From Escherichia sp. ESNIH1 (lineage in GTDB: Bacteria > Pseudomonadota > Gammaproteobacteria > Enterobacterales > Enterobacteriaceae), in assembly GCA_002918705.1 (NCBI GenBank), contig PQKR01000006.1:62001-126000 (forward strand): a DNA stretch of 64,000 nt. Reading direction: 5' to 3'. The first letter of the stretch is position 1. Every line of letters starts with the position of its first letter. Position numbers and translations under genes: made by a program. The notes beneath the pieces were generated by a model. It ran no database searches. It was not told where the DNA came from and was given only the letters and a program-made list of their open reading frames with translations. Positions 62,844 to 64,000 of the stretch are shown here, piece by piece.

Positions 62844-63302
62844 TTATAGAGACAAATCCTGCAATCGCTCTGAAAGTGGTTCAGAGCCTGACTGCTCAGC
62901 GTCGATATCTTCCTTGACCCGTTGATACCAGGTCGTTTCATCCCACAGCTCAAACTTGTTAAACTGCCCGACCAGCATCACTTCTTTGTTCAGTCCGGCA
63001 TGGTGCCGTAAAACGGGAGCAATCAGTAAGCGCCCCGCGCTATCCATCTGACATTCACTGGCATGTCCCAGCAGTAAACGCTGCACGCGTCGCTCTGCGG
63101 GATTCATGCTCGACAGACGCGATAATTTTTGCTCAATAATTTCCCATTCCGGGAGAGGATAAAGGAGCAGGCAGGCGTGATGGATGTCAATGGTACAGAC
63201 CATCTGACCGGCAGCATGCTCGACGAGTTGTTCCCGGTAGCGAACAGGCACAGACAACCGGCCTTTACTGTCGAGATTAACTAACGTTGCCCCACGGAAC
63301 AT
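62844..63302 (-). CDS. mraZ: Transcriptional regulator MraZ
   Basis: MraZ is the 152-residue AbrB-like regulator that represses its own operon. Both copies of the DxxxR motif are present: DSKGRLSVP near residue 11 and DSAGRLLIA near 91, giving the tandem swapped-hairpin fold that forms ring oligomers. Its binding boxes lie 28-52 bp upstream of the start. Confidence 0.97.
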   Translation of the reverse strand: MFRGATLVNLDSKGRLSVPVRYREQLVEHAAGQMVCTIDIHHACLLLYPLPEWEIIEQKLSRLSSMNPAERRVQRLLLGHASECQMDSAGRLLIAPVLRHHAGLNKEVMLVGQFNKFELWDETTWYQRVKEDIDAEQSGSEPLSERLQDLSL

Positions 63303-63329
63303 GCCAGTTTCACCTCAAAATCAACCTTT

Positions 63330-63354
63330 CACCACTTTATCCCACAAATCCCCA
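63330..63354 (-). promoter_or_regulatory. MraZ operator: three TGGG-type boxes
   Basis: On the minus strand TGGGG, TGGGA and TGGTG recur with exact 5-nt gaps (10-bp period), matching the TGGGN-N5 direct repeats bound by MraZ. They lie just downstream of the Pmra -10. Confidence 0.85.
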
Positions 63355-63361
63355 CCGAGGG

Positions 63362-63391
63362 AGTTTACGGAGCGGAGGAAAAGCTTGTCAA
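63362..63391 (-). promoter_or_regulatory. Pmra promoter of the dcw cluster
   Basis: On the minus strand the consensus -35 TTGACA (63386-63391) and TAAACT (-10, 63362-63367) are separated by 18 bp, in the same position relative to mraZ as E. coli Pmra. It would drive most of the division/cell wall operon. Confidence 0.85.
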
Positions 63392-63922
63392 GCCAGCACT
63401 GACGCTAACGAGTCCGAAACAACCACGATTAATAGTGGATAACAGTCCCGCACAAAATGTGCTCAACGCGCGCTGCAAATTAACGTCATGAATATTTGCA
63501 AAAAAAATAATGCGTCCGCATGAGACGGTTAAAGACCTCGGTCACGCTACGGCTTAAATATAAAGTGTCAGTTTGCGACGCGGGCAGCATTTTAAGCCAT
63601 ATTGTCAATGGTTAACAGCGTCACTTACCGGTGGAGGGAGGGAAGCGTGGTCATTGAGAGAGGAAGTGAATTGTCATACTAAAGAAAAGGTCATTAATTC
63701 AGCGACTCCTCCTTAGATGTAACAAAACAATACAAAATTAACGCACCGTTACCTCCTTCTTCCCTAAAAAAAGGTGTTTTTAGAATAAGGCGGAATTTAA
63801 AAAATAGCGGCCTACGGATTTTAAGGATTAATCCGAACGTTAATTTACGTTAATACGCGAATGGCTTTCATATAAATGAGGGCGCTGAAAGAAAAGAGCT
63901 GCTTTAGTTAAATAAAGACATG
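63392..63922. other. Non-coding region upstream of mraZ
   Basis: About 530 bp, AT-rich, without a credible gene. Enterobacteria have a similar long gap between cra and mraZ. The region has T/A-runs and short repeats (CGTTAA twice near 63836-63851) but no recognised RNA or site. A 31-codon frame at 63520-63615 lacks a ribosome-binding site. Confidence 0.5.
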
Positions 63923-63998
63923 TCCGGCGGCGCTGCGCTTGCACGGGCCTACGGTGGAGTGCGCTTTGTAGGCCGGGCAAGCGCAGCGCCGCCCGGCG
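63923..63998. repeat. BIME: two REP units at the window end
   Basis: Inverted REP units at 63923-63952 and 63968-63998 (GTAGGCCGGGCAAGCGCAGC then GCCGCCCGGCG). Confidence 0.78.
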
Positions 63999-64000
63999 TT

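Noticed and set aside
63520-63615. 31-codon frame upstream of mraZ, considered as a leader peptide
   Set aside because: No Shine-Dalgarno, opposite orientation to mraZ and no similarity to known leader peptides such as FruL.

Overview
The window is a stretch of chromosome from a member of the Enterobacteriaceae. Almost every protein aligns from memory, end to end, with its Escherichia coli K-12 counterpart, and gene order follows the E. coli pcnB-to-mraZ interval read in reverse. The AmpD C-terminus (187 residues, ending in a KEMT tail) and the accessory genes look more like Enterobacter, Klebsiella or Kosakonia relatives than E. coli. This genus-level placement is inference. No rRNA, tRNA, CRISPR array, prophage or insertion sequence was seen.

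Layout. 1-3.4 kb: 3' end of pcnB, then folK, panB, panC, panD (polyadenylation, folate, pantothenate). 3.4-7.1 kb: yadE, the yadGH ABC exporter, and can. 7.1-12.1 kb: hpt, gcd and cueO. 12.1-14.6 kb: yacC, speE-speD (spermidine) and yacL. 14.6-15.4 kb: an AT-richer island with a complete chromosomal ccdAB toxin-antitoxin module. 15.4-28.5 kb: central carbon metabolism (acnB, lpd, aceF, aceE, pdhR), with the yacH/DUF2950 envelope pair and an unrecognised small secreted protein between acnB and lpd. 29-33 kb: aroP, then a two-gene sugar cassette (GPH-family symporter plus GH43 glycosidase). 33-38.4 kb: ampE-ampD, nadC, and the ppdD-hofB-hofC type IV pilus genes. 38.5-45.1 kb: guaC, coaE-zapD-yacG, mutT, secM-secA. 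45.4-63.3 kb: lpxC and the whole division and cell wall (dcw) cluster on the minus strand, from mraZ at the right to ftsZ and lpxC at the left, driven from a recognisable Pmra promoter with MraZ boxes.

Compared with E. coli as I remember it, the yadC-htrE-yadN fimbrial operon, yadI and yadD are absent. Gained here are ccdAB between yacL and acnB, a DUF2950 gene after yacH, a small secreted protein gene before lpd, and the symporter/GH43 pair between aroP and ampE. REP/BIME palindromes sit in many convergent or 3' gaps. Regulatory sites that can be read directly include a perfect PdhR operator, a CueR-type 19-bp-spacer promoter, a perfect CRP core over the gcd promoter, a candidate CRP site before the sugar cassette, a palindromic candidate operator before ccdA and three MraZ boxes.

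The most interesting items are the chromosomal ccdAB module, whose toxin stop codon abuts the acnB terminator, the sugar cassette, the DUF3300-DUF2950 pair with the adjacent small repeat protein, an HofB lacking its N-terminal domain, and sequence variants in the SecM arrest motif and the LpxC degron. I found no convincing wholly new system; most of the window is conserved core genome.
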